DNA from: Nitrospirales bacterium
Lineage (GTDB): Bacteria; Nitrospirota; Nitrospiria; Nitrospirales; UBA8639
Reading direction: 5' to 3'
Length of the DNA stretch: 51,098 bases
Assembly: GCA_029261235.1 (NCBI GenBank)
Contig: JAJDBS010000238.1
Location: forward strand, 1 to 51,098
Part shown: positions 42,265 through 50,753 of the stretch, piece by piece
Position numbering within the stretch: the stretch's first letter is position 1
Layout: each line of letters begins with the position of its first letter
Notes under the pieces: model-generated
What the model saw: only the letters and a program-made list of their open reading frames with translations
What the model was told of the DNA's origin: nothing
Databases searched by the model: none
Position numbers and translations under genes: made by a program

Positions 42265-42369
42265 GGCTGCGTTCCCTTCCAACGTCGGAGCGGCTTCGCA
42301 CAGGCAGGTAGCCATTTGGCCGTCCTCACGTACTGGAAGTACGCTCCGCGCATCCAAATAACTGCAGCC
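42265..42369. repeat. nested palindromic element in the 530-base gap 42165-42694
   Basis: No gene is supported in this gap. CGTACT-GGA-AGTACG (42329-42343) is a perfect short palindrome at the centre. GGCTGC at 42265 and GCAGCC at 42364 are complementary ends, and GGAGCGGC/GCTCCGCG lie between. The flanks (TTGCTGAATAAATTTTTTGA) resemble ends of dispersed noncoding palindromes I recall from environmental genomes that also have a GCGTAC...GTACG centre; that family link is memory, not a search. Confidence 0.5.
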
Positions 42370-42694
42370 TTGCTGAATAAATTTTTTGACCACTCCGTCA
42401 GCAACTGATGCCAAGACGTGTTGGGAGTTTGTACGGGTTATTTTCGGGAAACATTCAACAATTCATATTGAGGTTTGGCGATGTATGAGGGGTCCAGTTA
42501 GAGGCTAAGAAGATGAGTCATCGTCCTCAGAGGAAGATCTTGAGTTTTTGTAGAAAGTTTTTTTTACATTCTAAAGTCCCGTCCTGAAGATTCCGAAAGG
42601 TTCTTGAGCCTAGATTGATTGAGCCAATTATTGATGGCATTAAGGTAAATAGATAGGGCTTCACGATTAAGTTTAGCACGGAGTCATTTTTAGG

Positions 42695-43042
42695 ATGAAA
42701 AGTACGAATCCAAAGAAAAAACCAAGGGGAAAAATGAAAAACGAACCAGAGCAAGACGGAAGCGCAGTTGCGACAGATGCAACCTTAAAACCCATCGGAG
42801 ATTTGACGATCTTTGAAGCTGGTCAGTTTCATGAAGATCTGAATGCTCTTTATAAGCAAGAGGGCCCATTGGAACTAGATTTATCGGAAATCGATCGAAT
42901 GGATTCCTCATGCGTCCAGCTCATTGTGGCTGCCACTCGTTCTGGCCGACTGACCTTAAGAGGCTATTCAGCTCAAATCCGAGATCGTTTTGAACAAATA
43001 GGGTTTTCACAGTTTCTTTCAAATGAGCAGTGCGTCTCATAG
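42695..43042 (+). CDS. stand-alone STAS domain protein
   Basis: A 115-residue protein whose lysine-rich head is followed by a STAS domain: LKPIGDLTIFEAGQFHEDLNAL, LELDLSEIDRMDSSCVQLIVAATRSGRLTLRGYSAQIRDRFEQIGF. Ser71/Ser72 occupy the phosphorylation position. It is closer to the MlaB/chemotaxis-associated type than to RsbV. GGAG at 42680-42683 is 11 bases before ATG 42695; ATG 42734 (after AAGGGG) would give 102 residues without the basic head. It lies between the STAS-HDOD gene and an MCP gene, so it may link the partner switch to chemotaxis. Confidence 0.85.
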   Translation: MKSTNPKKKPRGKMKNEPEQDGSAVATDATLKPIGDLTIFEAGQFHEDLNALYKQEGPLELDLSEIDRMDSSCVQLIVAATRSGRLTLRGYSAQIRDRFEQIGFSQFLSNEQCVS

Positions 43043-43098
43043 AGAAATTGGATCACGTTTATTGTAGTGCGATAAGAAATAATGATGAGAGGTGACAT

Positions 43099-44235
43099 GT
43101 GGTGATTGATTGGATGATCTGGGGAGCACTGCTGCTTGTTGGAGGTGGTGTCGGCTATGTCCTGGGCGGGCGAACAGGGCAATCTCGCATTGGTGATCTT
43201 GAGCAGAAAATTCGTGAAGCCAATGAGACACTGGCCAATGCCCAACAGAATTGGAAAGAATTTTGTGGGTGCCTTGCCCCGATGCTGCCTGTCTATGTTG
43301 GCCAATTAAAGGCGGTAATTCAAGAAACAGAAACAGCGTCGGCTGGTTTGATTCAGCGGTTTCAAAAAATTTCGCAACAAGCTCGAGAATCAGCATTTGA
43401 AACAGAAACAATTCTCAGCATGGGTGAAAGTGATGGGGATGATGGGATGAGTGTTGAAGCCATTCTGAATAACACGAAAGACACCATGCAAATGTTTGTC
43501 GACCAAGTCACACAAACGTCAACCGTCACCGTATCGACGGTGAACGTCATGGAACAGGCCTTAGATACCACGTCTCGAATTTCTGAAGTGGTGGAAGAAG
43601 TCGAATTCATTGCGGATCAAACGCGATTGTTAGCGTTGAATGCGGCGATTGAGGCCGCTCGGGCTGGCGAACATGGTCGAGGATTTGCGGTGGTTGCCGA
43701 TGAGGTTACCAAACTGGCGAATCGATCAGGCCAAGCTGCCGAGCAAATTCGTGCCTTAGCGACAGAGGTAAAAGGGACAACGGAATCTGCCATGTCAGAA
43801 CTAGAAGTTTTAGCTTCGTTAGATCTAACGTCGACATTAAGCGCACAACAGAAGATCATGGCCATGACGGAAGTCATGGTCTCAAAGAATTCCGCGTTGA
43901 AAGAAAGCGTGGGGCAAAATTCTGGCCGCGCCAAGGGACTTGGCCAGGATATTGGACAAATTGTGATGTCCATGCAATTCCAAGACATTACGCGCCAGAA
44001 ACTAGAGCATGTGTATCAACCGCTTGAGAGCATTCATGGCCCTTTGCAAGCTGTGGCAGACGGTTCAAGTGGAACGGACACCATGCCAGCAATCATCGAA
44101 GAACTTCGTGGACTCAAGCATGGTTCGAGTATGGAATCTGAACGGCTCACAATTGAGGCCGCGCAGTCTGGAGAAGCAGCGGTCCTGGTTGGAACTGGTG
44201 GAGACGCTGAAGAAGATACCGTCACCTTATTCTGA
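43099..44235 (+). CDS. methyl-accepting chemotaxis-type protein without sensor domain
   Basis: A 378-residue receptor-like protein with one N-terminal membrane segment (about 4-24, [21 protein letters not shown]). It then has a coiled-coil cytosolic domain. No periplasmic or HAMP domain is present. The signalling tip is clear: [52 protein letters not shown] (key [15 protein letters not shown]). [20 protein letters not shown] near the end is found in similar short receptors. It starts at GTG 43099 (AGAGGTG site). It stands 56 bases after the STAS gene and before cheY, so its input may come from another protein. Confidence 0.88.
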   Translation: MVIDWMIWGALLLVGGGVGYVLGGRTGQSRIGDLEQKIREANETLANAQQNWKEFCGCLAPMLPVYVGQLKAVIQETETASAGLIQRFQKISQQARESAFETETILSMGESDGDDGMSVEAILNNTKDTMQMFVDQVTQTSTVTVSTVNVMEQALDTTSRISEVVEEVEFIADQTRLLALNAAIEAARAGEHGRGFAVVADEVTKLANRSGQAAEQIRALATEVKGTTESAMSELEVLASLDLTSTLSAQQKIMAMTEVMVSKNSALKESVGQNSGRAKGLGQDIGQIVMSMQFQDITRQKLEHVYQPLESIHGPLQAVADGSSGTDTMPAIIEELRGLKHGSSMESERLTIEAAQSGEAAVLVGTGGDAEEDTVTLF

Positions 44236-44418
44236 AACCGTGTGGCGATAAAGGACGTGAATCGAAAAAGACGCGAGGGGGACGTCAGAAGAAATAGGTA
44301 AATTGACGCAAAGAGTAAGAGAAGCGAAAACACGCCTTACACGAAAATATTTCTGAATGAATCAAGATGAAACGAGTGACGCAACATACAGCCAAACCGA
44401 CAACAGAGAGGGAAGATT

Positions 44419-44790
44419 ATGGGTAAGACCGTATTAGTGGTGGATGATTCCGTTTCCATGCGGCAAATGGTGAGTTTTACACTCACAGGGGCAGGGTATG
44501 AAGTGGTGGAAGCTGGCGATGGGAAAGAAGCCGTCGATAAGTTAAACGGTGGAGCCAAACCCAATTTAGTGATTACTGATCTAAACATGCCGAATATGGA
44601 TGGTATTTCGTTGATCAAAGCCATCCGGGGAATGGCCCCACATAAATTTACGCCAATTCTCATGCTGACCACAGAATCATCGGATGCCAAAAAGAAAGAA
44701 GGGCAAGGAGCAGGAGCCACAGGCTGGGTGGTGAAACCCTTCAATCCCGAACAAATGCTCGCCACTATCAAAAAAGTCATGCCGGGCTGA
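44419..44790 (+). CDS. cheY: CheY, single-domain chemotaxis response regulator
   Basis: A 123-residue receiver without output domain. It has acidic pair DD at 9-10, phospho-acceptor Asp54 (VITDLNMPNMDG), MLTTESS and VKPFNPEQ with the conserved lysine. CheY-P binds FliM (LSQDEVDALL peptide encoded at 27637) to change rotation. The spacing and position before cheA and cheW support the chemotaxis role. GAGGGAAGATT precedes ATG. The 183 bases before it hold no gene; a spacer repeat follows. Confidence 0.94.
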   Translation: MGKTVLVVDDSVSMRQMVSFTLTGAGYEVVEAGDGKEAVDKLNGGAKPNLVITDLNMPNMDGISLIKAIRGMAPHKFTPILMLTTESSDAKKKEGQGAGATGWVVKPFNPEQMLATIKKVMPG

Positions 44791-44898
44791 AGAAGGGAGA
44801 AGGGAGAAGTAAGAAGGGAGAAGTGAAAAGAGCAATGATCAAGAGTCCAAGTATCATCTCTTATTGCTTTTTACTTTCTACATCTAACTTCTCACTGT
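44790..44898. repeat. heptamer inverted spacer repeat between cheY and the four-helix gene
   Basis: Purine arm 44790-44839 (GAAGGGAGAAGGGAGAAGTA, then AGAAGGGAGAAGTGAAAAG) and pyrimidine arm 44856-44896 (ATCTCTTATTGCTTTTTACT, then TTCTACATCTAACTTCTCAC). Approximately complementary; the pairing includes AAAAGAGCAAT with ATTGCTTTT. Confidence 0.78.
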
Positions 44899-44902
44899 TC
44901 CC

Positions 44903-45265
44903 GTGGATAAACTTCATAAGAAATTAAACGTGTGGCAAAAGGCGATGGATTTGGTGTTGATCGTGTATGAAATCAAAAAAAATTTCCCGGCTTCTGAAAA
45001 GTATGGATTGACGGGCCAGATGCGAAGGGCAGCAGTGAGTATTCCCAGTAACATAGCAGAAGGAGCCAGTCGTCGGAGTAAAAAGGAATTTAGTCAATTT
45101 CTGTATGTAGCCAAAGGCTCATTAAATGAATTGGACACACAACTGGAATTAGCTAAACGGCTGAACTATTTCCCTCTCATGCAATGGGAAGCCATTGATG
45201 AAAATATGGTGGAAATTGACAAGATGCTCAGTGGGCTTATTCGACACCAAAGAAAGGTGCAATAG
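44903..45265 (+). CDS. four-helix-bundle protein (23S rRNA IVS/S23 type)
   Basis: A 120-residue basic, all-helical protein of the S23/four-helix-bundle family often found in 23S rRNA intervening sequences and scattered in genomes. Signature parts: LNVWQKAMDLVLIVYEIKKNFP, EKYGLTGQMRRAAVSIPSNIAEGASRRSKKEFSQFLYVAKGSLNELDTQLELAKRL (key SIPSNIAEGASR and KGSLNELDTQLE). Function is unknown; related bundles bind nucleic acid, and Avd of diversity-generating retroelements is a distant relative. It starts at GTG with no ribosome site. It interrupts cheY-cheA and is bordered by spacer repeats on both sides, which points to later insertion. Confidence 0.93.
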   Translation: MDKLHKKLNVWQKAMDLVLIVYEIKKNFPASEKYGLTGQMRRAAVSIPSNIAEGASRRSKKEFSQFLYVAKGSLNELDTQLELAKRLNYFPLMQWEAIDENMVEIDKMLSGLIRHQRKVQ

Positions 45266-45289
45266 CAGTGTCAACTAATTCTCAAGAAT

Positions 45290-45331
45290 TCTTGCAATTA
45301 ACTTCTTACTTCTCACTTCTCACTTCTCACG
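45290..45331. repeat. heptamer pyrimidine arm between the four-helix gene and cheA
   Basis: TTAACTTCTTACTTCTCACTTCTCACTTCTCAC: four to five 7-bp units of the pyrimidine form, with no purine partner in this spacer. It repeats the arm found before the four-helix gene (44870-44896), so that gene is bordered by like-oriented copies. Confidence 0.75.
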
Positions 45332-45340
45332 AGGCAAAGC

Positions 45341-47443
45341 ATGGCTGTTGATCTTTCGCAATTTCAAGAATCATTTTTTACGGAATCTGCCGAGCATGTC
45401 GAAACCATGGAGACAGGGTTTTTGGAATTAGAAGAGCGTCCAGAAGATCTCGATCTCCTAAATCGTATCTTTCGAGCGGCTCATTCCATTAAAGGTAATG
45501 CGGGAATGTTCAATTTTGCGGAGATTGCCGGTCTTACCCATAAAATGGAAAACGTGCTGGATTTGATGCGGAATGAAGAGATACCAGTGACGCCGCATTC
45601 GGTGGATGTCCTGTTGCGCTCTCTGGATGGCCTCAAGAGTTTACTCGATGCGGCCCAAGGTGCAGGTGAGGCTGATCAAGAGATTATTCAAGGTCTTGAA
45701 AAGGAGCTACAGGCCTGTCAAGACGGCGAGAGAGGGAGTGAGGTCAGTGCAGCACCATCCTCAGCTGAGGAGACGGTGGCTCCACAGACCGCGATATGGC
45801 GTCTCATCAAAATTGATTGGATTCCGTTGCCAGAACTGTTTCAGCGTGGTTTGGATCCAGCGCAACTATTTAAAGAGCTTCATGAATTGGGCATGATCAA
45901 AGACTTGCAGGTACAAGTCGACAAGATTCCTTCCCTCGAGGCGATGGACCCTGAGGTGTGTTATTTGAGTTGGAAGCTCGAACTGGAAACGGATGTCTCA
46001 GTTGACAAGGTGGAAGCGGTCTTCGATTTTGTGCGAGACGGGAGTGAATTGACCATTACCGATTGTGCGCCGAAACAGGCGGAGCCCTATAAACGTGTGG
46101 GAGATATTCTTGTCGAAGAAGGTGTCGTCACCCCAGGAGAAATCTCGGATGGTCTCGCGAAGCAAAAGCCATTGGGAGAAATCTTGGTCGAAGAGAAAAA
46201 AGCGACACCAGAGCAAGTTGATAAAGCCCTTCAAAAACAAAAGCAACAGAAAAAAGGGGAAGTGGCCTCAATTCGAGTGGATACCGAAAAGATTGACAAG
46301 CTCATCAATTTGGTCGGGGAGTTGGTCATTACCCAATCCATGCTTACCGATTTAGGTGAAAAATTTACGATTGATCAATTGCCGGTTCTGCAAGAACGAA
46401 TCGTGCAATTGGAACGCAATACCCGTGAACTACAAGAACGGGTCATGTCGATTCGAATGATGCCGATTGGGTCAGCCTTTCATCGATTCCCTCGATTGGT
46501 CCGTGATTTATCCGGAAAGAGTGGAAAACAAATTCAGTTGGTCATGTCTGGCGAAGAAACGGAGCTGGATAAAACCTTGATCGAAGCGATCGGCGATCCG
46601 CTGACTCATTTAGTTCGTAATTCCGCAGATCATGGCTTAGAAGGCCCGGAAGAGCGCGTGGCGGCTGGTAAGCCAGAACGAGGCACCGTGCGTCTGCATG
46701 CATTCCATGATGGTGGCAATATTTGCATTGCGGTGGAAGATGATGGTCGAGGATTGAATCGTGACAGGATTCTCGCGAAAGCGATTGAGCGTGGACTGAT
46801 TGCCGATGGTAAGACGATGAGTGACGACGAGATCTATCAATTAATTTTCCGAGCCGGTTTCTCCACAGCCGAAACGATTACGGATGTGTCGGGGCGCGGC
46901 GTCGGGATGGATGTTGTGAAACGAAATATTGAAGGGCTCGGGGGATCTGTGTCGGTCCAGAGCACTCCAGGCAAGGGCTCAAAACTCACACTCAAATTGC
47001 CGCTGACATTGGCGATCATTGATGGGATGACCGTTCGAGTAGGAGAGGATAATTATATTATTCCACTCCTTACCGTCACCGAGTCGATTCGGCCAAAATC
47101 CAGTGATTTGCAGAGAATTGTCGGTAAAGGCGAAGTGGTGAATTTACGAGGAGAATGGGTCCCCCTGGTTCGTCTCTACGAAGTGTTTAATGTGACACCA
47201 GAATATACAGATCCTATGCAAGCCTTATTGGTTATTGTCGAAGTTGAAAATCGTCGACTGGCCGTCTTGGTGGACGAATTGACTGGTCAACAGCAGGTGG
47301 TGATTAAGACCTTGGAACAAAATTACCGGAAGGTCGAAGGCGTCTCTGGGGCCACCATATTGGGTGATGGCCAGGTGGCGTTAATTCTGGACGTACCAGG
47401 ATTGGCGAAGTTAGCTCGAGCCGAGCATACGGTTGCAGCATAA
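45341..47443 (+). CDS. cheA: CheA, chemotaxis histidine kinase, with extra repeat linker
   Basis: The central chemotaxis kinase. The 700 residues contain Hpt (1-110, phospho-His48 in FRAAHSIKGNAGMF), a P2-like region (about 148-245), two short units of a T2SS-E/MshEN-like motif (GDILVEEGVVTPGEI at about 253 and GEILVEEKKATPEQV at about 277), dimerisation helices from about 307 (IRVDTEKIDKLINLVGELVITQSML), the HATPase (LTHLVRNSADHG near 420, VEDDGRG near 465, GRGVGMDVV near 517) and a CheW-like domain from about 556. The repeat linker is not part of standard CheA. ATG follows ACGAGGCAAAGC. Confidence 0.95.
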   Translation: MAVDLSQFQESFFTESAEHVETMETGFLELEERPEDLDLLNRIFRAAHSIKGNAGMFNFAEIAGLTHKMENVLDLMRNEEIPVTPHSVDVLLRSLDGLKSLLDAAQGAGEADQEIIQGLEKELQACQDGERGSEVSAAPSSAEETVAPQTAIWRLIKIDWIPLPELFQRGLDPAQLFKELHELGMIKDLQVQVDKIPSLEAMDPEVCYLSWKLELETDVSVDKVEAVFDFVRDGSELTITDCAPKQAEPYKRVGDILVEEGVVTPGEISDGLAKQKPLGEILVEEKKATPEQVDKALQKQKQQKKGEVASIRVDTEKIDKLINLVGELVITQSMLTDLGEKFTIDQLPVLQERIVQLERNTRELQERVMSIRMMPIGSAFHRFPRLVRDLSGKSGKQIQLVMSGEETELDKTLIEAIGDPLTHLVRNSADHGLEGPEERVAAGKPERGTVRLHAFHDGGNICIAVEDDGRGLNRDRILAKAIERGLIADGKTMSDDEIYQLIFRAGFSTAETITDVSGRGVGMDVVKRNIEGLGGSVSVQSTPGKGSKLTLKLPLTLAIIDGMTVRVGEDNYIIPLLTVTESIRPKSSDLQRIVGKGEVVNLRGEWVPLVRLYEVFNVTPEYTDPMQALLVIVEVENRRLAVLVDELTGQQQVVIKTLEQNYRKVEGVSGATILGDGQVALILDVPGLAKLARAEHTVAA

Positions 47444-47571
47444 TAAGAAGTGAGAAGTAAAAAGAAGAAAGCGACATGTGAAAAAGAAGAAGCAGAAAGA
47501 GAATGCGAAGTAAGACTGAAATGAGTTGGTCTTTTTCTTACTTCTCGCTTTCTACTTCTCACTTCTTACTA
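47444..47571. repeat. heptamer inverted spacer repeat between cheA and cheW
   Basis: TAAGAAGTGAGAAGTA (47444-47459) is exactly complementary to 47553-47568; AGAAAGCGA/TCGCTTTCT and AAGAAAAAG-like parts extend the match inside. The loop is about 70-90 bases. Confidence 0.85.
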
Positions 47572-47628
47572 GGTAAACATACAAGATAACGATGCTATTG
47601 ATGATGTACACAACCAAGGAGTCTGATT

Positions 47629-48168
47629 ATGTCCACGGCAACGATTGAACCGGAAGCGCAGCAAGAGATTCGGACAAGTTTTTCGAGCGATGACCAACAA
47701 TTTCTGACCTTTAACTTAGCTGAAGAATTTTATGGCGTGGATATTCTGAAGGTCCAGGAAATTAAGGGCTATACCAATGTCACTAAGATTCCGAATACGC
47801 CGGACTATCTTAAAGGCGTATTGAATCTACGAGGAACCATTGTCCCGATCGTGGATCTGCGGATGAAGTTTGGCATGGGCGTGACCGAACCCACGTCCTT
47901 CACTGTTGTCGTGGTCGTCAATGTGCGGAATCGGGTCATGGGATTTTTAGTCGACGCCGTGTCGGATGTGCTGGATTTGAATGCGAAAGATATTCAACCG
48001 CCACCAGAAATGGGCAATACCGTCGACATCACCTTTGTCGCGGGAATCGGTAATTCGAATGATCATTTAGTGACGCTTTTGGATATTGATCGCGTGTTAA
48101 CAGACGATGAAGTCAAAGCTGTCGGTGAAATACCAGCTGATGCCGAAGCAGTCGAAGCTTCTGCATAA
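47629..48168 (+). CDS. cheW: CheW, chemotaxis coupling protein
   Basis: Scaffold that couples receptors to CheA. The 179 residues have the CheW fold: FLTFNLAEEFYGVDILKVQEI, TNVTKIPNTPDYLKGVLNLRGTIVPIVDLRMKFGM (signature NLRGTIVPIVDLR), VVVNVRNRVMGFLVDAVSDVL and FVAGIGN. The head (1-25) and acidic tail are short additions. An AAGGAGTCTGATT ribosome site precedes ATG. It is followed by a receptor gene. Confidence 0.96.
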   Translation: MSTATIEPEAQQEIRTSFSSDDQQFLTFNLAEEFYGVDILKVQEIKGYTNVTKIPNTPDYLKGVLNLRGTIVPIVDLRMKFGMGVTEPTSFTVVVVVNVRNRVMGFLVDAVSDVLDLNAKDIQPPPEMGNTVDITFVAGIGNSNDHLVTLLDIDRVLTDDEVKAVGEIPADAEAVEASA

Positions 48169-48314
48169 TTGAAGTGAAGAAGATACGATGGTGATGAGTG
48201 AAAACACAAGTCAAATTAGATGTAAGTAAGGATGTGCGGAAGGCGGATTGGTGACGGGCTTAATTCCGGTCACAAGACGCGTGCAACAAACTCTCAATCA
48301 AGGATGAACAGGTC

Positions 48315-50543
48315 ATGAACAATGTCGCGAGTAAATTTTTAAGTTGGGGTATTGCAGCCAAATTAGTCACCCTCTTTGTCATTTTCGGAGCGGTGCCCAT
48401 GGCAGCTGTCGGTTTGATTGCCTTTGGGGCGGCCGATGAAATGAAAGAGACGATTGGCGAACGATATATGAGTGAAGCGCAAACTCTCGCTGAGACCATC
48501 GATCGCAATTTGTTCGAACGCTATGGCGACGTGCAAGCCTTTGGGTTTAATGACGCCGTGACGCGGACGTCTCAATGGTATGACGACTCCGAATATAACG
48601 TGATCAGTCAAGTCATGAATAAAATGGCTAAAGCCTATGGCATCTATGATTTGTCTATGTTGGTTGACACAGAGGGCGCACTCATCGCGGTGAACTTCCA
48701 AAATGCGCAAGGCGAACCCATTGACGTGAAGTGGATGTTTAAAAAGAATTTCAAGGACACCGCCTGGTTTCAGGCATTAAAAGCTGGCAAGTTTACAACG
48801 AAAATGCCGTTTACGGCTCCCGGGAATGATATTTCATCTGGCACCTTTATTGGATATGTGCATGTTGATGAGGATGTCAAGCGGGCCTATGGTAATGACG
48901 GGTTGACGCTGGGCTTCTCGTCTCCGGTGTATAACGAAAACGGCACTGTTGTCGCGTATTGGTCGAATCGTGCGAATTTTTCCGTGATTGAGCAAATGTT
49001 TCAAGAGACCTATGCCAAACTCAAATCACTGGGCTTCCCAGGTGCTGAGTTAACCCTCGTAGATGCCAAGGGCCGAGTTCTTATTGATTATGATCCGACT
49101 ACAAATGGAACACTCGATGTTGTGCGCAACTTTGATGTGCTCATGAAACTCAACTTGGCGGAAAAAGGCGTTGAGTTAGCACAACAAGCCATCAAAGGGG
49201 GGGCGGGGTTTAGCACTGCGATGCATACCCGGAAGAAGATTTCTCAAATTGGTGGGTTTGCCCATTTAGATGGAGCCTTAGGCTATCCCGGGATGAATTG
49301 GGCTGTTCTCATACGAGTTCCCGAGATCGAAGCTGTGGTCGCCGCTAGTGCGGTGCAGAGCCAAGTCCTGATGACGGGTTTGATTTGTTTGACCCTGCTT
49401 ATCCCACTAGGCTGGTGGGTTGGCCGTAAAGGTGCGGGCAGCTTGGTGGCCATCAGCACAGTAGCGCAATCAGCAGCCGATGGGGATCTGAGTCAGCGAG
49501 TTCCGGTCACGAGCAAAGACGAGATTGGGCAATTGGGGCAATCGATGAACAGTATGTTGGATAACATCTCGAATGTGGTGGGCGAAGTGCGACAAGCAGC
49601 TGAGCATGTTTCCACAGCCTCGGGGGAAATTACGCAAGGCAATGAAGATTTGTCTCAACGCACGTCGGCCCAAGCCGGAGCTCTCGAAGAAACCAGTGCC
49701 TCGATGGAAGAGATGACGTCCACCATCAAACAAAATGCTGATAATGCCAAACAAGCCAATCAGTTGGCTGTGACGGCGCGGGAAGTGGCCGAAAAGGGTG
49801 GCGCGGTCACGGATAAAGCTGTCAATGCGATGGATGAAATCAACAAGAGCAGTAAGAAGATTGCAGATATCATCAATGTGATTGATGAGATTGCCTTCCA
49901 AACAAATCTATTGGCCCTCAATGCGGCGGTCGAAGCGGCTCGAGCCGGGGAACAAGGCCGTGGCTTTGCGGTGGTGGCTTCAGAGGTGCGGAACTTGGCA
50001 CAGCGGTCCGCGACTGCTGCAAAAGAAATCAAGACGTTGATCAATGAGTCCGTCCAAAAAGTTGGCGACGGCAGTGACTTGGTGAATCAGTCAGGTCAAA
50101 CATTAGAAGAAATCGTGAATTCGGTCAAACGAGTGACGGATATTATTGCAGAGATCAGTGCGGCTTCCCAGGAACAAGCGAGCGGCATTGATCAGGTGAA
50201 CAAAGCGGTGATGCAGATGGATCAGGGCACGCAACAAAATGCCGCATTGGTGGAAGAGGCCACGTCGGCTTCACAATCCATGAAGCAGCAGGCTGGATCC
50301 TTAATTGAACAAGTGGCCTTTTTTAAGATTTCAGAACAAGGGGGAGGGCAAGTGAGTCGAGGGACAAACAGCTCGACACGAGGGGCAACATCGAAGCCTT
50401 CGCTCATCTCTTCCAGCGCACAGACAAAGTCACCGAGCCCAGCGCGTATCCCAGCGAAGTCCGCCCCACAACCAGTTGGTGTGGGGAGTAGCAATGGGAA
50501 AGGTGATTCAAAAGGAGACGATGACTTCTTTGAAGAGTTCTAA
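48315..50543 (+). CDS. methyl-accepting chemotaxis protein with Cache-like sensor
   Basis: A 742-residue transmembrane receptor: TM1 about 11-37 ([29 protein letters not shown]), a periplasmic part of about 310 residues of double-Cache character ([54 protein letters not shown]), TM2 about 352-376, HAMP (about 377-430), and the signalling hairpin with tip [38 protein letters not shown] near 525-560. It ends DDDFFEEF, a possible variant of the C-terminal methylation-enzyme tether. The ligand is unknown. It follows cheW. Confidence 0.93.
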   Translation: MNNVASKFLSWGIAAKLVTLFVIFGAVPMAAVGLIAFGAADEMKETIGERYMSEAQTLAETIDRNLFERYGDVQAFGFNDAVTRTSQWYDDSEYNVISQVMNKMAKAYGIYDLSMLVDTEGALIAVNFQNAQGEPIDVKWMFKKNFKDTAWFQALKAGKFTTKMPFTAPGNDISSGTFIGYVHVDEDVKRAYGNDGLTLGFSSPVYNENGTVVAYWSNRANFSVIEQMFQETYAKLKSLGFPGAELTLVDAKGRVLIDYDPTTNGTLDVVRNFDVLMKLNLAEKGVELAQQAIKGGAGFSTAMHTRKKISQIGGFAHLDGALGYPGMNWAVLIRVPEIEAVVAASAVQSQVLMTGLICLTLLIPLGWWVGRKGAGSLVAISTVAQSAADGDLSQRVPVTSKDEIGQLGQSMNSMLDNISNVVGEVRQAAEHVSTASGEITQGNEDLSQRTSAQAGALEETSASMEEMTSTIKQNADNAKQANQLAVTAREVAEKGGAVTDKAVNAMDEINKSSKKIADIINVIDEIAFQTNLLALNAAVEAARAGEQGRGFAVVASEVRNLAQRSATAAKEIKTLINESVQKVGDGSDLVNQSGQTLEEIVNSVKRVTDIIAEISAASQEQASGIDQVNKAVMQMDQGTQQNAALVEEATSASQSMKQQAGSLIEQVAFFKISEQGGGQVSRGTNSSTRGATSKPSLISSSAQTKSPSPARIPAKSAPQPVGVGSSNGKGDSKGDDDFFEEF

Positions 50544-50546
50544 AAG

Positions 50547-50595
50547 GACGTAAGGCGTGAGGCGAAATATTCTTTGTCGCCTTACGCCTCACGGT
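50547..50595. repeat. heptamer hairpin after the Cache receptor gene
   Basis: CGTAAGGCGTGAGGCGA (50549-50565) pairs with TCGCCTTACGCCTCACG (50577-50593): 17 positions with one mismatch and one G-U, and an 11-base loop. It is a strong hairpin 5 bases beyond the stop; no T-run follows. Confidence 0.88.
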
Positions 50596-50753
50596 TTGAG
50601 TATTAAAAGAATCGGGATGACGATGACGGGTTGCGACTGGATAAGATCCAGGCCTTAAAACGCGTAGTTCAAACCTTCTACTGTCGTGAGAGACATTTAT
50701 TTTTCGCGCGACTTAGTTAAGTTGCAGCACACTTGTTAGGAGGAGAAATATTT

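Noticed and set aside
42177-42404. 75-codon minus-strand frame in the gap after the STAS-HDOD gene
   Set aside because: It reads through the nested palindrome; frames of this kind (MRGAYFQYVRTAKWLP) recur as spurious translations of dispersed noncoding repeats.
44903-45265. Diversity-generating retroelement built around the four-helix-bundle gene
   Set aside because: No reverse transcriptase, template repeat or variable repeat is visible in the window.
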